A DNA stretch of 64,000 nucleotides from Taxillus chinensis (GCA_023512835.1 CM042086.1:15760309-15824308); one strand, 5' to 3'; positions 1 to 11,782 are shown, counted from the first letter of the stretch. Numbers and translations are program-made. The notes: generated by a model not told the origin, from the sequence alone.

Positions 1-1292
1 GGTTGGTATCAAAGCTCATGGTCTATGCTTCAACACAAGCTTCCAAAAAGTCATTAACCCAGCAATGCCCCAAAAACGTGGAGTCAACAGTATTAACTAG
101 ATACTATAAGAGCATCCCCTTTACCTAATTTAACATCCAATCCCCACTTTAAAAATTCTTGAAAGCTTTTTAATCATTCCAATAACATAACCAACAGTGT
201 CTACCCCCATGTTTATCTTATATCACACTTACAATTTTGACAGACTTCCCTTGGAAAAAACCATGTATATCCCATTCAACTGGCCTGCTTTACAACTTCA
301 TCACTTTTCAAACCTATCTCTAAACTCATACACTCACTAGGTGCAGCTTCGGCAACATTTCAATTTATTTATTTTTTGATATGTAACATTTCAAATGTTT
401 GAAATCTATATGCGCTGTACTTGAAGTCTATCACATAAAATAAATTATAATTCATGAATACACCTAGCTTCGAGTAATATTCATAAGATGTCATATGCCA
501 TGTCAAAAATTTTAATTTTAATTGCATTGATAAGTTTACTCAAATTAATTTTGGCATCTCGGGAGGTTGCCAGAAAACATGAACACATATTTCCCAAACA
601 TGAACACTCACTCATATCCAAATCTATATCAATTTTTAATTTTATAGCATTCATATCCTTTTTCATAATTTGCATTAAATTCTTTTGTGCTCTATCCCTA
701 TACTTCTCAAGTTTTTTAAGTAAGCAAAATACGTATAAGAGAGATAATTTTGAGTTAAAAGGCAAATAATATGTATCATACATTTGGGTGTTTGGGAAAA
801 TTGAATAAATATCAGCAGGTTAATAATTAAGATGCATTAAAGCATGGATTGTATGACAAGCTTATGAACAAAATATTTGTTATATGGAACCTCATTTTAT
901 TATAACACAATCCTATATAGGTTTTTTTTCTTTTAATGGCTTGCTGAATGTTGAGATATGCATGGAAGGGCAAGAAGATTTTTTTAATACATCTTCAAAG
1001 ATAATGTCAATCGCATCCTTAACATAACTCTCTCTCAAACACACACAACCATCAGGTATGCCTTCCCACTTGGTATTTACTCAAGTTCAGAATTCACAGC
1101 ATAAATTATAAAACAATCCAACGAAGTTTTAATTTCTATCAACTCACTTATCAAAAAAAACTCATTTTTAGTAAAGCACAGCAATATAAGTGCCTAAAAA
1201 CCATTGTTGCAAAAATCAAAAGAATCCCCAATATAAAAAATAGAATATACTTAAGCAATGACATAACAAGCAAGAAAACACTTAGTAATTAC
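1..1292 (-). other. Intron 1 of the BIG-type ARF-GEF gene (partial)
   Basis: This stretch lies directly after a GT donor (complement of bases 1291-1292) that closes the first coding exon. I see no reading frame in it that resembles the next BIG exon, so the intron is at least 1.29 kb and continues past the left edge. It is AT-rich. The first 25 bases contain a sequence close to the initiator-tRNA primer-binding site of plant retroelements, but too little is visible to call an element. The short opposing ORFs near 481-783 are low-complexity and are not supported as genes. Confidence 0.75.
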
Positions 1293-2455
1293 CTCTCACT
1301 GGTTCTAAATATAGAGCCTGCATTCTCCAACAAAATCTTAAGGAGCTCCAAGGCCACAATTTTCCCGCGCATCAACTGAGGATCCACTAAGGCCTCTTTT
1401 GGGGGAGTCTTCATTGACAGCTTGCAAAGTGCCCTGAAAACCAGAAAAGCGTCTCTCCTCAGCTTGTTTCCTATTTGAATTTCCAAGTCATCATCCCTTT
1501 CAGTTTCCCCATCTGCCAGTTCTCCTTTCCTCCCCTCCAATGCTGTCTTGTACATACTAATCTCCCAATACTTGGCATCCAACATGTCCCTGTCCGTGGA
1601 ATCCAGCAAATCTGCCGGGTTAGTAGTCTCCACAGCCGTAGTTTCAAACGCCCCATCGTGGGCACCGACTGACCCCTTCCCAGGAGTGGACGGATTCAAC
1701 ACCACATCAATGTCATGCATAATCTTTGTAATAAACCCTTGCACGAATTGAGTCATGCCAGGGTCCCCTTCATCCTTCTCAGCGGGCTCCATGAGCTCAG
1801 CAACCACAATGGGCTGAATTGGGATGGTGGACGAATCCGCCTCCATTCTGCGGAACACAATCACAAGCATTTGAATCAGAGACGCCTTGGCCGTGGTCTG
1901 ATTCACCACGTTCTTGCTGCCCAAATAGATATCATAGCAGGTCCTCACAATCTGCAACAAGCAGTCCCCGTGGATCCTCAGCGAAATGGACGTCACCGCG
2001 GAGAGGAGCGCCTTGAGAACGGCGAGCTCCACATTGTCGTCCCCGAGGTCGTGGCACCGGCACACGGCCTCGACGAGGCGCGACAGGAGCTTGGCCTGGG
2101 GGCCTCCGCTGGATTCCACTTCGCCGCGGACGTAGCCGTGGGCGATGAGCTTCTGGATGCAGGCGATGGCCGGATCGGCGACCTTCAGGAACCCTGAGGA
2201 GCAAGCGCCGAGCAGGGGACTCAGGATAGTCTCGCACTCGGGTAGGGAGTACTCGACGGCGCCGCCGTCATGGAGGACCCCCGGAAGCGCGGCGGGGTCG
2301 GGCTCCGATACCTCCGGCGATGCGAGCTTCTCGAGGACGGCCTTGCACTCGGTAACGAGCTTGCCGTGCTTGCGCCAGGAACAGCTTTTGATGATCTTGT
2401 CGAGGGCCGGGGCGAGGACGAGGGAGAGGCGGGAATCGGCTTCCGAAGAAGCCAT
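1293..2455 (-). CDS. BIG2: Brefeldin A-inhibited ARF guanine-nucleotide exchange factor, BIG1-4 type, exon 1 (partial gene)
   Basis: The exon encodes the N-terminal 387 residues of a large Sec7-family ARF-GEF, closest as I recall it to Arabidopsis BIG2. These proteins activate ARF GTPases at the trans-Golgi network and are needed for secretory and recycling traffic. Residues 1 to about 210 match the dimerisation/cyclophilin-binding (DCB) region. Hallmarks of plant BIG proteins are MASSEADSRLS at the start, GSKNVVNQTTAKASLIQ in the middle, FRRMEADSS, and DLLDSTDRDMLDAKYWEISM near residue 290. The final sense codon is split (AG followed by a GT donor), which agrees with family members continuing with R/K-F. 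The HUS box, Sec7 domain and C-terminal HDS repeats must lie to the left of the window. The start codon is the only plausible one and matches the family start. The exon is GC-rich at its 5' end and intact. Family assignment is firm; the paralogue number is less certain. Confidence 0.93.
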
Positions 2456-3249
2456 TCCCGATGGTCTCGAGCAAGGAGGTTCAGATCCAGAGGGTGGGGA
2501 GGGTTTGGGGGGTCCGGTGAGGTCAGGCAGGGGTTTTGGCGAGTGGGATCAGATGATCGCCATGGCTGTGCTTTGGTTGTTGTGCTCGACTGACTGGCTG
2601 ACTCGGAGTGGAAATCGGGAAGGAGAGAGAAAGAGGATTGGATCGCGGGTGTGGGTGTTGGTTCGTGAATAATGTGAGTGATGAGATATGGAAGCGCTCG
2701 TCTTCGTCATCTATATTCTTTCTTTTTGTTTGTTGTTTTTTCCAGGGTCGTCTTTTATTCTTTCAATTCAAGGAGAGTCGGGAGACATTTCTTTTATTCT
2801 TTCATGATCGTAAATAATAACCGTAATAATAGCATATTGGATTATTTTAAAAAAAATATAAACAAATTATAATTATCGGTAATATTAACAGAAATCCTAT
2901 TTAGCATTTCCAAACTAAACACATCGGAAAAACTCATAGTTGCAGGTGGGCGGAGCTGCCAGTAGGAGGGGGGCCAGTTAGTACTCATAATACCAACTAT
3001 TGATTGTCAACCATTTTAAATTGGGAGTTTGTTAATCTTAAGGAGTATCGCAGAATGGAAGTATCAAAGTAACGTTATGTCATCTCGGAATATTGTCAAG
3101 TTCTATTTAGAGCATGTAAAAACAATATCGTTGTCATTAGCGTCATGTATCTTGTTTCATCGTCGTCGTTAACTTTTTTACGGAAGTCATGGAATAGATT
3201 ATTTTATGAAATGCAAGCTAAGCATTGTCTGCCTTGTCAGCTTGATTAA

Positions 3250-3690
3250 CACATTAATTAAGGAAGATAACTTACAACAACCATATAAAAGGAGCTATTC
3301 ATCATGTTTTTAAATACTTATAGAATAAAGAGAGATCTAAAGTTCATATAGGAGAGAAGAAGGGAGATTGTAGAGCATAATCGAAGAGTGCTTGAAAAAG
3401 ACAGTAAGTAACAAAAGGCAATACAAACTAGAGGGAAAACTTCATAGGGTGTGAGTTTTTCTTTATTGTAATGTGTTACATTGAAAAAGAAAGAAATGAG
3501 AGAAAATAATAACCCAATAAAGATCGTAGCCTTACTATAATTGTAAAAAATAGTTATAGTGGATTATCTCGGTAAAGGCTGGAGTCTCGCCACTATTGAG
3601 TAAGCCTTTGTTTTGGATTGAATCACGTAATCTGTATGTCATATTTTTTGCATTACATATTCTATTGTTTGGTTGATCTCAAAACAAATG
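3250..3690 (+). mobile_element. Possible solo LTR remnant, Copia-like
   Basis: The order of signals resembles a plant Copia LTR: a TATA-like motif CATATAAAAGGAG near 3282, transcribed leader, the polyadenylation-type motif CAATAAAGATCG near 3516, and a downstream block ending in GGATTGAATCACGTAATCTG, which is close to the common Copia U5 wording. I could not define the TG/CA ends or a target duplication, and no internal region follows, so this is at best an eroded solo LTR. Confidence 0.3.
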
Positions 3691-4419
3691 CATTTAAAAT
3701 CAATAAACTATTAAATACTTAACCTAAAGGAAAATCTAAGATAATCACATGTAAGAGTAAAAACACCATATATTGTTTGGTTGTAGGCAACAAATCTAGT
3801 GTTAATAACAATAATCGATTATAGTCATTATTTTAAGAGTTTTATCCAACGTAAAATCATACTACATAAATTCATCCTTTCACTGTTCATCTTGGAATAT
3901 TCAATTATTACTACAATATAAGTTATATAATTGGTAAACAATTATAAAAATTATAATTATATATAATTACTTATATATATTTAATATATAATAAATATTC
4001 GTAACTATATGGCAACACATAGCGCTCGATTATCGCTTAATGTTTTGTTTTTTTCTCAATATTGAGGGTTGTGCACTCGGTTAAGGTGAAATATCATAAC
4101 CCTTTAATATAATAGTATATTTAATAATCCGTTTATTAACAATGGAATGATTTAGGGGAACATAATGAAGAATAATGTAATGCGGATGTTTTGTCTATAA
4201 GTGGTGCGAGTTGAATTTGAAGCTCAAAGGGTGTGCTTTGGGGAATGAAGAATAAGGTTATGTGGAATAAAAAAGGTCAAACTCTGAAATCCAAAATGTA
4301 ATCTCTGGCATGAACGAAGAATCTTTGGTCACAGACGCCATATTAGTCCTAACTCGACATTAGTGTTGTCAAGTGAGAAGACTTTGTATAATTGAAACTC
4401 TGATAGCCAAAGTCAACTC

Positions 4420-4422
<3 letters not shown>

Positions 4423-4458
<36 letters not shown>
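4423..4458. repeat. (AG)n microsatellite
   Basis: An uninterrupted run of 18 AG dinucleotides in intergenic DNA. Confidence 0.97.
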
Positions 4459-4460
<2 letters not shown>

Positions 4461-5815
4461 ATTAATTTGGGAATAAATACTTTATTTCTGATTATAATGG
4501 TTGAAAGACATTCTGAAAAACATTATAAGGATAGACTCCGCACGAATATGAAAAGAGTCTAAATAAGAAGAACTCCGAAGATGTGTAGTCCCAATAAGTC
4601 ACCTGAATTAGTTTTAGTGAGTTGATGAAGGTACAAGTTTTAGAATGTCTCGCCCATGACTATATTCATCAATTTTATATTAAGTTGTCCTTGAGCCCTT
4701 TCAAAAATGAATTTGTATAAAGGTGTTTGGGTGTCATGTTATTTTGTATGGGTGAGTATGGTATTGAACATTTGAACTGCATGTTTCTTTTTCGATGATC
4801 CAATAAGAGGCCAACGCTTTTAAGTTTCAGTACAACAGTGTTGTATGCCTTTTTTTTTACCACAAATACAGTTTCTCGCTTAATATGACTTTTTGATCTT
4901 CAATCTATATATCATTGTGTTCTACATGAACTATAAAAATGGTTGGTTCCAATTGTAATGTGTTTATTTTTTTTAGACTGTAAAATGTTCCAGTTGATTC
5001 ATGATTGATTAGTGGCGCAGCTACATTTCATGTGTAGATATAAAATATACACTTTTCCTACATTATATATGTTTATTTGCATGTAGATATAAAATATAGA
5101 GTAGCATTGAAGATGCTCTAACAAGATGCAACTTTATCCATAAAATAAAGTTTTTTCTAATTCAAAACTTAATTTTGAAAAACCAAAACATATCAACCCA
5201 AATAAATCATGTTAACAAATTTAAACAAGATCAAGTTTTGTTTTCAAGTCTATAGTTTATATTGAAACCAAACTATGGTTTATATTAGAAAATACAATTA
5301 TTTTTAAAACATAATTGTTTTTAAAAATCGTAGACCCAGATGAATTTTCACCACTCATAAATATTTTCAAATTCATCAGACTCACAATTTAAAAAATATT
5401 ATTATTTTCAAAAATAATGATATCGAGCGTAAATGACCATAGAACAAATTTATTATGACAAGCTTAATTATTGACACAATGCATTCAAAATAAAAATTGG
5501 CTTCTAACTTCATTTTTGTCTCCAAGATGGGCAATTGAAAATTTCTTTAAAATTAGCAATATATCTTGAACCCAAGGATAATTTGGCCCTTCTAACAAAT
5601 TATATTACTAAAAGAACTCGCAATTTGAAGACTATTTGAAAAGTAAAAAAATAATGTTATACAAGTTCATATGTCTGCATATTTGATGTGATAATGTTAT
5701 ATAATAATATTATGTTGGTGACTTGTAAATATATTTTTTAAAAAAAAATAATTTAATAAATAATAGGATTAGTTAGCAGAGATCATCGGATTTTTAAACT
5801 TGCATAAAATAGATA

Positions 5816-5824
5816 TTAATAATA
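5816..5824. repeat. Left 9 bp target-site duplication of the MULE
   Basis: TTAATAATA directly abuts the left inverted end and is identical to the bases abutting the right end (10109-10117). Confidence 0.88.
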
Positions 5825-6408
5825 GGACATAACTTACCTCCAACCCAGGTTGGAGGAAGTTCCTTCAACCCGACACATGGCATTAAATAATTGTGCCATG
5901 ATAATAAATAATTGTGCCAAATACTGTAGAAAATAATATTTTTGTTAACGTTCCCTCCTCTCCGTTAACGTTGAAATCGCACGCGTTTGTCTTGGAACTC
6001 TCCCTCTCCTATTCCGACCATCCGCTCTGCTCCAAACCCTCCTCCGTCAACGACTCTCTTTCTCTACCGCCCCTCCCCTTTGAGATTTGAAAATTTTCAA
6101 TCCTCCGTCGCAGCAGACAGATCTCCCGCGACAATGCCCTAGCACTACGGATGGCCGGCTTCGAAGAGGGGACTACCAACCACGACGTGTCGGTGGAGGA
6201 GTCGATGGTGAAGCGGCAGTCATGGGAAGCAGCGCGACACCGCTGCCTTCGAGGACGAGTCGTCGAAGCTCGTATCCCCCAGTAATGGCATTGACAGGGT
6301 GCATATAATTACCTCCGCCGTAGCAGACGGATTCGCCCGCGACAAGGCCCTAGCGCTGTGGATTGGCGGCTTCGAAGAGGGGACTTCCAACCACGACGCG
6401 TCGGTGGA
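5825..6408 (+). repeat. Left terminal inverted repeat of the MULE
   Basis: This arm is the reverse complement of 9515-10108 with scattered differences. It includes a pyrimidine-rich leader (about 5950-6080) and two copies of a GGCTTCGAAGAGGGGAC block (near 6157 and 6367). Compared with the right arm it lacks about 11 bases near 6215, which shifts the frame, so the long reading frame of the right arm is broken here. Confidence 0.85.
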
Positions 6409-6845
6409 AGATGGCTTTTTGGGTGTTAGAATTGTTCATATTATGTGTAGTTATACTTTCCAATTATATTTTGTTTTTTTTTTGTTGGGTTTGTGGTGTT
6501 CTTCATCGATCACCTTGGTAGATTTATGAATATTGAATATGTTACTTGGATGCAGATAAATCAAACATGCTCACCTTGGTAATGCTTTGAGTTTTCTTAT
6601 AATTTACTTATTTCTTGTAAAATTTTGCTACTTCACTATTGTTAGTTCTTATAACATCTAATGTCCTAATTATAATTTCAGGGATTTGATCATGAGCTTG
6701 AACTCATGCTATGGGAATACTAGAAAGATCTGAACAGCACATGGTAATGTAATGTTTAAATTTTTTTCATGTATAATGACTAATAAATTTAATATCATTA
6801 TTGGTGATTGTGTGAATGGTGTTGACTATATATTTGTCTTCATAG

Positions 6846-6986
6846 GTAGACAGTGACAAGAATAGAGATACCACTGTGCTAGAATTAGTGATGGATATAG
6901 CTAAGAAGGTATCCCTGCCTGATGTTGGAGTTATTGGTGGCTTGAGTGATGGATTTTATGAAAGAGGGAAAGGACCTACCCAGTGA
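6846..6986 (+). pseudogene. Exon-like fragment inside the MULE, unidentified
   Basis: After a good acceptor (TTCATAG) there is an open stretch of 46 codons ending in a stop at 6984-6986. Its amino-acid composition looks like real protein (TTVLELVMDIAKKVSLPDVG in the middle) and unlike the surrounding AT-rich DNA. I do not recognise the family. It may be the last piece of a captured gene reading from the left arm inward, or chance. Confidence 0.35.
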
Positions 6987-7988
6987 CTTACAATATGGGA
7001 AAAGTCATGAGTAGAGGAATTGGAATTGGTATAAATAATGCCATAATGGTGATGATATCTTGAGCTGCCAACAAAATATTTTTTTGGTTGCTCTAGAAGA
7101 TAAATAATCACTTGGCATTTGTCCCTTTTTTTTTTGCTTAAATGTATGATCTGCAAGATTATTGGAAACATTCTAAAAATTATATGTACTACTGGCTATT
7201 GACATTATCATTTAATATATATAATCGTGGCAGTTGTATGTTTTTTATTACTATTTTTTATTTTATCTTTAAATTCCCAAGTGAAAGGTGGAAACATATC
7301 ATTCACGGGCTGTATCCAGATTACTGGGTTCTGTATCTTTGAGCTTTGTGTTAGAATATTTTGGCTGATTTTTGCGTCGTGTTGTACAATGTATGTTACC
7401 CTCATACTGTATTTGTATCATTTTGCTCGTGGAGGTGTACCCACACACACAAACTATTCTCGCTGCAGTTTATTGTCGCATAATTTGAGATCCATTTTGC
7501 TAGGGGTGGTGCACCCAGACACATGTATGGTTCTTTGCTAGCCTAACCCCTTGAACCAATAATGGCCCGCTTGAGTTTTTGATTACCCCTGACCCTTTAT
7601 GACTTATTTCATATTGTTCCATGAGGTCTTGCTTGCTCCCGACCCAGTATGAGCCATTATATAGTTTTATTTTTTGCTACCGCGAACCATTCTATTTTTA
7701 ATGTAATCACAAATTTTAACAAATATCCCATTCAACCAAATAAGTAATATTCCATACATGATCCATGGCTGGATTTTCATCCGAATTAAGCATTCAAGGT
7801 AACATTAATAAGAGGAAATACAACTTGTAGACAATTTTTGAAACCCAATCACACCTTCCAAAAAGAAGTCTACAAGGAATGTCTTTACATGGAATCTGTC
7901 CCATTCACATCTCCAATTAATTGTTTGAGGGGTCTACTATCCCTAGACCTTTACCATATTGTTGCACCCCTAGTAGCCTGTGTTGTGT

Positions 7989-8068
7989 CTACCATATTAT
8001 AAGTTTGTCCCGTATGGGAACCTCCAAAGGAACTGGATCAAGACAGCGCTCAACGATAGCAACAATTC
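7989..8068 (-). pseudogene. Exon-like fragment inside the MULE (minus strand), unidentified
   Basis: Read on the minus strand, a TAACTACAG acceptor is followed by about 26 codons containing AIVERCLDPVPLEVP and then a stop. The phase (2 bases before the first full codon) is compatible with a spliced exon. With 9000-9093 and the right-arm frame it lies on the same strand, so the three may be exons of one captured gene. No family recognised. Confidence 0.33.
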
Positions 8069-8562
8069 CTGTAGTTAACAAACAAGCCCAGTTTAGTTTA
8101 TAACACCAGCAGCATCAGTGCTAGTAAATTCTACTAAAAGAATAAAATTTCCAAAAGAAACAAACTTATATGCGTACCTCTTGTAGAAATAAATTAACAA
8201 ACATATGAACTTTTCTTTGCTCCATGTGCTGTTAAATATTCAGGTTTTATTAGACAATTGGATGACAAATAGTTCCATCCTAGATGTTTCCTTCACGATT
8301 AAATTTACTATCTACCTACTGACCTTTCCAATTTGGTGTTGTAAACCTCTTCCTCAAAAGAACTGATATTTTCTATGTTTTCATCTTTATATACTATAGG
8401 AATGGAAAAGTAAGATACTATTATGGAAAAACAATAAACAACAATATATAATAGATGTAAAATTGTAATGTCATTAGCTAATCACTATCATTTTTGTAAA
8501 TTCGTAATAAATGTAATCAGGGGCGACTCTGGAATTTTTTTAGAGTGTTTAATATTCATTAT

Positions 8563-8644
8563 AAAAATTAAATATAACATTGTATAGGTTTATTAGTGCA
8601 CAACAAAAATTAAATATAACATTGTATAGGTTTATTAGTGCACA
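8563..8644. repeat. Tandem duplication, two 42 bp units
   Basis: A 42-base unit beginning AAAAATTAAATATAACATTG is repeated head to tail with essentially no divergence, so the duplication is recent relative to the MULE arms. Confidence 0.9.
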
Positions 8645-8999
8645 GCTCCACCAGGCATGGCGTCGCACCTGGATGTAATACTATGGCTAGCTTCTATCAT
8701 ATTGGAGAAAAATGATTGGATTTTCACATGTCAAATCTACAAAAACTAATTGCTTACAAAGGGTAGCCATTAAAATGTCACATTGACATCACAAAAATAA
8801 ATTTTATGAAGGCTCAAAAATGTCACATTGACATCACTCTTCCATTGTTTTATTGGCCACAACCATAAATTCTGTTTAGCCATGATCATTAAAAAACATA
8901 CTTAATAGCCATTTTGATGCAGCATTCCAATAAAAAATTATATTAATTCAAAGCCAGAATAAGTCTTCACTCATACAAGATGCATAAACTTTTCACTAC

Positions 9000-9093
9000 C
9001 TGACCGAAAGGTTTGACAGATTTCCCCTGGAACAAAAGCAGGACCGTGCTCATAACCTGGTATACTACCCACAGAAAAAGAAGCAGCTATGTC
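9000..9093 (-). pseudogene. Exon-like fragment inside the MULE (minus strand), unidentified
   Basis: On the minus strand a TTTTCAG acceptor precedes about 31 open codons (DIAASFSVGSIPGYEHGPAF near the start) that close at a CAG|GTAGTG-type donor. Acceptor, open frame and donor together look like a genuine internal exon. The family is not recognised. Its strand agrees with the right-arm reading frame at 9390-9782. Confidence 0.42.
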
Positions 9094-9389
9094 CTGAAAA
9101 TTTGAAAATGGATATTATGAAGACGTTACAAAGAGAATTATAGAAACGTTAATGGTTTTCATCAATTCAGACAACAAGAAATCCCAATAGCGTATGGTAC
9201 CATCTATCATGGCGGTCCAACAGTAATAGATGACATTGCTACCGGAGGGAACCACCACGACCGACAAACCCAAAAGGCCATCTTTCAAATTAGGCAACAA
9301 TCTACCAAGGTGATCGATGAAGAACACCACAAACCCAACAACAAAAACATAATGAAGGGAAAATAGAAACATAAATAACATATTAGTAT

Positions 9390-9782
9390 TTATTCGAGGA
9401 CACGCACCATATCAGCGCCATTGCAGGGGGATACGAGCTTCAACGACTCGTCCTCGAAGGCAGTGGCATCGCACTGCTTCCCACGGCTGCCGCTCTGCTC
9501 CTTAACCATCGAGTCCTCCACCGGCGCGTCGTGGTTGGAAGTCCCCTCTTCGAAGCCGCCAATCCACAGCGCTAGGGCCTTGTCGCGGGCGAATCCGTCT
9601 GCTGCGGCGGAGGTAATTACAGGCACCCTGTCAACGCCATTACTGGGGGATACGAGCTTCGACGACTCGTCCTCGAAGGCAGCGGTGTCGCGTTGCTTCC
9701 CATGATTGCCGCTCTGCTGCTTCACCATCGACTCCTCCACTGACACGTCGTGGTTGGAAGTCCCCTCTTCGAAGCCGGCCAT
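9390..9782 (-). CDS. Hypothetical 130-codon reading frame with internal duplication, in right arm of the MULE
   Basis: The frame starts in the right inverted arm and reads inward. It consists of two tandem copies of a 73-residue unit: GFEEGTSNHD, then SMVKxQSG, GKQxD, TAFEDES and KLVSPxNG occur twice in the same order. The composition is acidic and serine-rich and looks disordered; there is no signal peptide or membrane segment. The first repeat appears to extend upstream of the chosen ATG in the same frame, so the true N-terminus may lie outside this ORF, in an upstream exon or lost. The left arm carries the same sequence with a frameshift. I do not recognise the family. It could be a captured host exon or a remnant of an element-encoded protein. 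Confidence 0.4.
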   Translation of the reverse strand: MAGFEEGTSNHDVSVEESMVKQQSGNHGKQRDTAAFEDESSKLVSPSNGVDRVPVITSAAADGFARDKALALWIGGFEEGTSNHDAPVEDSMVKEQSGSRGKQCDATAFEDESLKLVSPCNGADMVRVLE

Positions 9783-10108
9783 CCGCAGTGCTAGGGTGTT
9801 GTCGCGGGAGATCTGTCTGCTGCGACGGAGGACTGAAAATTTTCAAATCTCAAAGGGGAGGGGCGGCAGAGAAAGAGAGTCGTTGACGGAGGAGGGTTTG
9901 GAGCAGAGCGGATGGTCGGAATAGGAGAGGGAGAGTTCCAAGACAAACGCGTGCGATTTCAACGTTAACGGAGAGGAGGGAATGTTAATAGAGATATTAT
10001 TTGCTATAGTATTTGGCACAATTATTTATTATCATGGCACAATTATTTAATGCCATGTGTCGGGTTGAAGGAACTTCCTCCAACCTGGGTTGGAGGTAAG
10101 TTATGTCC
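9515..10108 (-). repeat. Right terminal inverted repeat of the MULE
   Basis: Reverse complement of the left arm; it ends in GTAAGTTATGTCC next to the right copy of the 9 bp target duplication at 10109-10117. Confidence 0.85.
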
Positions 10109-10291
10109 TTAATAATAACAAACTTTTTTGATCAACTGGTCAATGGAAGGGACCTAACCTAACTGGAGTATCAGAGACTACCAGTCCCACAGCCAATGAC
10201 ATCTCGACACGATTATGTCCGTTACGGAGAGATCATAACAGCCGGTAAGTGTCCGACATGTTACAATATTTTGACTCACCAATCTAGGCCT

Positions 10292-10352
10292 CATATATAT
10301 ATATATATATATATATATCTATATATAAAAATATATATATATATATATATAT
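10292..10352. repeat. (AT)n microsatellite, interrupted
   Basis: Two AT runs are separated by a short CTATATATAAAA interruption. Confidence 0.95.
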
Positions 10353-10712
10353 CTTAAAAAAACAGGAAATATTGTGATTTTAATTTTCTTTTTCTAAAAT
10401 CCTTAAAAGCAAACGAGCAAGACAAAGGCCCAGTGCCTGGCCGCCACGTTGTATGATTTGACTGAGAACAAGACGTTGCCTGATTATACGTTACGGAATG
10501 AAAGATTTGTGACGTTTGGCATGTGTCTTTATGTTTCATTTTTTTGGTTCTGTTGAAAGGCCGGCAGTTGGTACAGTATTTTGACTCTGGCACAATGGAC
10601 TTTTTGTCAGTTGTATGAGGATAGGTGATAGAGGATATCATTAAAAACATACCTCCTCCCGAGAGAGGTGGTTATTAATTATGAGAATGATTAGTGATAA
10701 TGACCAACACTT

Positions 10713-10716
<4 letters not shown>

Positions 10717-10744
<28 letters not shown>
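10717..10744. repeat. (CTT)n trinucleotide repeat
   Basis: About nine CTT units are followed by a pyrimidine-rich stretch. Confidence 0.93.
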
Positions 10745-10745
<1 letters not shown>

Positions 10746-11730
10746 TTTTTCAATTTTTTCTTCTTTTTCGTATAAATTCATAAAAAAGAATAAAAAAGAT
10801 TTAAGATAACTATATATATAACAGACGCTTATGGCGTGTCAGGGTAGTAAAGAAATTTGTGGATCAAAATTAAGTTTTGCGAAACTATTTATTATTCTTA
10901 AAACTAAATTTTACAAAACCAACTTCTTCGTTTGCAATGTCAAAAATGATCACGATTTTGTCTGATTTTGAACTAATAAAATTATGATTTAATAATAAAA
11001 TATATTCTTTTTATTGTATTTGTAAAATAAGGTTTTAAAACTTAAAACTAGGCTTTATAAAATAAAAATAATAATTAACTAAAGTGCCATATCAATAAAT
11101 GTTTTTACTGTAGAACGAGTTTTGTGTTACCAAAATTAATTTTGGAGTTAAAGCAATAACAGACTTAATACGTAAGGGCAGTACTCAAAATTTTGTATAA
11201 GAGCAATATTATGTCTGAGGCTGCTAATTGATAACATCAGCTATTAATTGTTGGAGATTTAGGAGTCATTAGTATTGATGAATACCGAGACTTTTTGGAA
11301 GATTAATTTTTGGTCGGCATTGAAGTTAGATTTCTCCATTTCAAGGCAAAGGCGGGTAAAAAGGGGCCATTATACGCATTTTGTTTTTTTAAGCATGAGA
11401 AATAAATACATAAAATATTGTAATCAATATGTTTTTTTTATAGCATCAATATTATCTCTATTGGAGACTAGCTAGTGTCCTATACTGAATGTATATAAAG
11501 AGACTAATGATAAGTGATGACTATTAGCTGGTTATACATAAGACAATTGATGTAAAACTGATTCCATAATAAAATAATATTTAGTAAATAAATTTTATAA
11601 AAACATTTACTAGTAATACTATAATAATAATGTTTAGTGGACATCTTACGGAAACTTAACTATCTAAAATAATTATTGTAAATAACAATTACAAAAGTAA
11701 ATTAGCCATTATACTAAAAAAATTAACAAC

Positions 11731-11782
11731 GGTTATTTTTGGATTTTGTAGCGGTTATTTTTGGATTTTTGGATTTTGTAGC
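11731..11782. repeat. Short tandem repeat, 22 bp unit
   Basis: GGTTATTTTTGGATTTTGTAGC occurs twice in tandem; the second copy carries an extra 8 bp TTGGATTT-type duplication. Confidence 0.8.

Larger units (their letters stand above)
2456..5815. other. Upstream region of the BIG gene and AT-rich intergenic DNA
   Basis: The first 250 bases are G-rich on the plus strand and probably contain the 5' UTR and core promoter of the minus-strand BIG gene; I could not place a TATA box. Beyond about 2700 the DNA becomes AT-rich with no supportable gene. It contains a possible LTR remnant (about 3250-3690), a GA microsatellite (4423-4458), the MITE-like end sequence GAAGATGCTCTAA near 5109, and an AT-rich dispersed repeat near 5285-5430. 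Confidence 0.6.
5825..10108. mobile_element. Mutator-like (MULE-type) non-autonomous transposon with long inverted arms
   Basis: The element is bounded by inverted ends that start GGACATAACTTACCTCCAAC and by a perfect 9 bp direct repeat (TTAATAATA at 5816-5824 and 10109-10117). Nine-base target duplications with long terminal inverted repeats are typical of Mutator-like elements. The arms (5825-6408 and 9515-10108) are about 590 bp and differ by scattered substitutions and small indels, suggesting a moderately old insertion. Short blocks of inverted similarity also continue inward, for example near 6480-6520 and 9300-9345. No transposase domain is recognisable inside. The interior instead holds spliced-looking coding pieces on both strands, which fits a Pack-MULE that captured host gene fragments. 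A hAT origin (8 bp duplication) is excluded by the duplication length. Confidence 0.82.

Noticed and set aside
1..25. Sequence TTGGTATCAAAGCTCATGG resembling a retroelement primer-binding site
   Set aside because: Only a few bases at the window edge; no LTR or coding sequence visible to support an element.
488..769. Overlapping ORFs on both strands inside BIG intron 1
   Set aside because: Low-complexity Ile/Leu/Phe composition and no domain; expected in AT-rich introns.
9115..9381. 88-codon hydrophobic ORF on the minus strand in the MULE
   Set aside because: Possible membrane segments, but it overlaps intron-like sequence between the arm frame and the exon-like segment at 9000-9093, and no family is recognised.
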